Under the pieces are notes generated by a model. That model did not search any database. It saw only the letters and a program-made list of their open reading frames with translations, and was not told the DNA's origin. A stretch of 6,880 nucleotides of DNA, from the NCBI GenBank assembly GCA_045650025.1, contig JAZRQR010000140.1:1-6880 (forward strand), read 5' to 3'. Below, piece by piece: positions 5,481 through 6,880 of this stretch. Source of the stretch: SVQP01 sp045650025. Lineage in GTDB: Bacteria; Bacillota; Clostridia; Oscillospirales; CAG-272. Position 1 is the first letter of the stretch. Every line of letters starts with the position of its first letter. Position numbers and translations under genes: made by a program.

Positions 5481-6006
5481 ATTGCTGTATAACATCCACG
5501 ATCTCGATTTTGCCGTCCCAGCCGCGGGATTTCCAAGATGCGAGAAAGCCGCCGCGCTCGATGATGTCATCTTCTTTGCCGCTTCCGTGGAGGATCATGC
5601 CATCCTCAAAGACGCTATAAACAAGACCGATCTGCGGGTACTCCATTTCCGGGGAAATCTCGGTCGGATGTCCGTCAGCGATGTACAGCGGTTCGTCGTT
5701 TGCGTCAACGCCGTCAAACGGAGAGAAGAGGTTGCCCGGTTCATCAGGCAGCGTGACACCGTCCTTGATCGGGACGAGGAACGACAGCATATATCCGACC
5801 TCAAAGGGGTACACGATCTCATCACCGTACTTCTTCCACGTTTCACGGAATTCCTCGGCGCGGGCTTCAAAGTCGGCTTTAGCATTTTCTTCGGTATAGT
5901 AAAACGAGTCTTCGAAATAATCGCTCAAGCAATGTCGGCTGTCACGCCAATGGATGGTATATTCGGCGCGGTTTAGGTGGCTGAACCAGAGTCTGATGAT
6001 TTTCAT
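5479..6006 (-). CDS. Lone leftward gene of unknown function (candidate phage cargo gene)
   Basis: This 175-residue acidic protein runs against all its neighbours. Its start ATG (complement of 6004-6006) has GGAG about 10 bases ahead, and a near-consensus promoter lies upstream. I recognise no family. It has a small aromatic N-terminal strand-helix (MKIIRLWFSHLNRAEYTIHW) and a helix-rich charged part, about 36-62 (YYTEENAKADFEARAEEF). A Pro/Asp-rich beta-type region follows, about 65-130 (VGYMLSFLVPIKDG, LFSPFDGVDANDEPLYIADG). The Gly-rich end includes EDGMILHGSGKEDDIIERGG. There is no signal peptide or membrane span. A lone gene with its own promoter and terminator between early and late modules is typical of morons, which often act on the host or rival phages. 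That role is inferred only from context. Confidence 0.85.
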   Translation of the reverse strand: MKIIRLWFSHLNRAEYTIHWRDSRHCLSDYFEDSFYYTEENAKADFEARAEEFRETWKKYGDEIVYPFEVGYMLSFLVPIKDGVTLPDEPGNLFSPFDGVDANDEPLYIADGHPTEISPEMEYPQIGLVYSVFEDGMILHGSGKEDDIIERGGFLASWKSRGWDGKIEIVDVIQQ

Positions 6007-6031
6007 GTTGATGTATCTCCGCTCGTTGTTT

Positions 6032-6042
6032 GGGATGATCCC
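6032..6042. promoter_or_regulatory. Perfect 11-bp palindrome near the leftward start point (possible operator)
   Basis: GGGAT-G-ATCCC is a perfect inverted repeat with a single-base centre. It lies 12 bases downstream (leftward) of the -10 box of the promoter for the 5479-6006 gene, so it falls at about +6 to +16 of the transcript. That is a common place for a repressor site. No second copy was noticed close by. An 11-bp palindrome can arise by chance, so the call is tentative. Confidence 0.35.
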
Positions 6043-6054
6043 TTTGTTGATGCT

Positions 6055-6083
6055 ATTATATCACAAACATTGCGGTTTGCCAA
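6055..6083 (-). promoter_or_regulatory. Sigma-A-type promoter for the lone leftward gene
   Basis: Read on the - strand, TTGGCA (complement of 6078-6083) and TATAAT (complement of 6055-6060) are separated by exactly 17 bases. The -10 box is preceded by TGA, giving an extended -10 TGnTATAAT. Five of six -35 bases and all six -10 bases match consensus. The start of transcription should lie near 6048, giving a leader of about 40 bases before the ATG. This is the best promoter in the window and suggests expression independent of the phage lytic programme. Confidence 0.85.
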
Positions 6084-6210
6084 GAGATTTTCAAAAAAGA
6101 GCAGAGAAATAAATTGACACGACACACGCATTCACGGGCGCGGGCGCGGAATAGAAAGAAAAAGAGAGGGCGATGAGGGCAAAAAAGAGCGCGGTGCGGC
6201 AGGGTATAAC

Positions 6211-6251
6211 GTAGATAAGTAGACAAATGCCGAAATGTTGACAGTAGATGA
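6211..6251 (+). repeat. Short direct repeats GTAGAYRA (two tandem, one distal)
   Basis: GTAGATAA (6211-6218) is followed without a gap by GTAGACAA (6219-6226), and a third copy, GTAGATGA, lies at 6244-6251, 25 bases on. The group sits immediately upstream of, and into, the probable rightward promoter before the terminase. This is a layout expected of an activator binding site. The copies are short and not identical, so chance is possible. Confidence 0.35.
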
Positions 6252-6260
6252 CCTGCAACT

Positions 6261-6271
6261 TGTGCTACAAT
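6261..6271 (+). promoter_or_regulatory. Probable rightward promoter of the late/packaging module (extended -10)
   Basis: TGTGCTACAAT contains TACAAT (6266-6271) preceded by TGC, an extended -10 element. A perfect TTGACA exists at 6238-6243 but is 22 bases away instead of about 17. The promoter therefore may be weak without an activator. Transcription would start near 6278, giving a leader of about 90 bases to the terminase ATG at 6369. The poor spacing fits a promoter that needs a phage-coded activator, for which the 5121-5441 product is the local candidate. Confidence 0.45.
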
Positions 6272-6368
6272 ATCTGCGCACCGGGCAAGGAAGCGCGATG
6301 ATCGTACCGATTCGCGGGATGATGGAGGGCAGTCCGGTGTACCAATACACAAAAAGAGAGGGGATCGG

Positions 6369-6880
6369 ATGGGACGCTGGATCAAATATCGCACGGCGCA
6401 GGATTTTGAAGCTGCGGTCGAGAGCTATTTTCGCGGAATTTCATATAAGCGCGAGATCCGATACCCGGACGTATGGGTCAACGGCGCATGGGTCAAAGGA
6501 GAACCGATCCTCGGTCTTGACGGAGAGCCGCTTATCGTTGACGAATACGTCTATCCTCCATCCATGTGCGATCTTGAAAATTATCTGATGATCAGCCGCG
6601 AGACAATGAGCAATTACCGCGACAGAGCGGGGTATGCGGATATCATAGAAGCCGCCGAGCGTCGCATCAAGGCATACAAGCTGCGACTGCTTGACGATCC
6701 CGCAAACAAGAATTCCCGCGGTCTGATCTTTGATCTGGAAAACAATCACGGTATGCGAGAGCGGCGTGAGGACACAGTACGTCAGACGACGGCTGACATC
6801 TCCGATGCGCTCACACCGGAGCAGAAGCTCGATGCGCTTCGCAAGCTGGAGCTGATCCGGGAGGACGGCGATCCGCCTTG
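6369..6880 (+). CDS. Terminase small subunit (partial, runs off the right edge)
   Basis: An open frame with no stop runs from the ATG at 6369, preceded by AAGAGAGGGG, to the window end: 170 codons plus two bases. It opens with MGRWIKYRTAQDFEAAVESY, the usual start of phage small terminases of the gp3-package type. An insert with ILGLDGEPLIVDEY (47-60) follows. Next is a helix-turn-helix region, about 64-87 (PPSMCDLENYLMISRETMSN), then DIIEAAERRIKAYKLRLL and the hallmark RGLIFDLENNHGM (117-129), equivalent to 'GAIFNLKNNFGW'. The protein binds the packaging site and hands DNA to the large subunit, whose gene should lie just beyond the window. The acidic C-terminal part after 140 is incomplete. 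Confidence 0.88.
   Translation, partial: MGRWIKYRTAQDFEAAVESYFRGISYKREIRYPDVWVNGAWVKGEPILGLDGEPLIVDEYVYPPSMCDLENYLMISRETMSNYRDRAGYADIIEAAERRIKAYKLRLLDDPANKNSRGLIFDLENNHGMRERREDTVRQTTADISDALTPEQKLDALRKLELIREDGDPP

Larger units (their letters stand above)
6084..6368. other. Non-coding control region before the late module
   Basis: No convincing gene was found in this stretch. It holds purine-rich runs, a GC-rich patch (6136-6149), two lone TTGACA boxes (6114-6119 and 6238-6243), tandem 8-bp repeats at 6211-6226, a probable extended -10 promoter (6261-6271), and the ribosome site of the terminase gene (AAGAGAGGGG, 6354-6363 region). A packaging recognition site (cos or pac) could lie here because the terminase small subunit follows, but no direct evidence is visible. 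A 13-codon frame at 6173-6214 and an open frame from 6298 are not strong enough to call genes. Confidence 0.5.

Noticed and set aside
5434..5976. Rightward open frame (180 codons) opposite the lone leftward gene
   Set aside because: It would have to cross the strong terminator at 5449-5480 and has no ribosome site. The leftward gene has promoter, ribosome site and stop placed as expected.
6114..6119. TTGACA as a rightward -35 box
   Set aside because: No acceptable -10 box lies 15-19 bases downstream; that stretch is GC-rich.
6056..6394. Leftward open frame (112 codons) in the late control region
   Set aside because: Arg/Ser/Leu-rich translation of purine-rich DNA, no ribosome site, and it runs across the leftward promoter and the terminase start.
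1..6880. CRISPR array, tRNA genes or insertion sequence ends
   Set aside because: No regularly spaced repeats, cloverleaf-like sequence or transposase/terminal repeats were seen.

Overview
The window is most likely part of a tailed-phage (Caudoviricetes) genome or prophage from a Bacillota host, probably a gut-type Clostridia or Negativicutes lineage. Base composition is about half GC. Strong AGGAGG-type ribosome binding sites, ATG/GTG starts and sigma-A-like promoter boxes support a Bacillota host. The host genus cannot be read from the sequence. The phage call rests on a single-stranded DNA-binding protein, an HUH replication initiator, a MazG-like pyrophosphohydrolase, a row of tiny zinc-ribbon proteins typical of Firmicutes phages, and a terminase small subunit running off the right end.

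Layout: positions 1-5441 form one rightward block of tightly packed early genes. Several joints are ATGA/TGATG stop-start overlaps (59, 1052, 1721, 2820), which suggests translational coupling in one operon. The left part (1-3609) holds small accessory genes: a Cys-rich conserved phage protein, zinc-ribbon proteins, a two-helix membrane peptide, an HNH/Ref-like nuclease, a MazG-like enzyme and four proteins of unknown function. After an 88-nt leader with two potential hairpins comes the replication part: HUH initiator (3698-4639), SSB (4643-5107) and a small helix-turn-helix-like protein (5121-5441) that may control late genes. A strong terminator hairpin (5449-5476) ends the block.

Positions 5479-6006 hold a lone leftward gene of unknown function. 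It has its own near-consensus promoter (boxes at 6055-6060 and 6078-6083) and a perfect palindrome just downstream of the start point. It looks like an independently expressed cargo gene ('moron') at the early/late junction. A roughly 280-nt non-coding stretch follows, with tandem 8-bp repeats and a probable rightward extended -10 promoter. The terminase small subunit gene (6369 onward, incomplete) then opens the packaging/late module.

Inferred joint working: the early operon supplies nucleotide-pool and recombination accessories, then origin nicking by the HUH protein and ssDNA coating by SSB. The 5121-5441 protein may switch on the late promoter before the terminase. The most promising candidates for new biology are the lone leftward gene with its control region, the structured leader before the HUH gene, and the repeat-bearing control region before the terminase.
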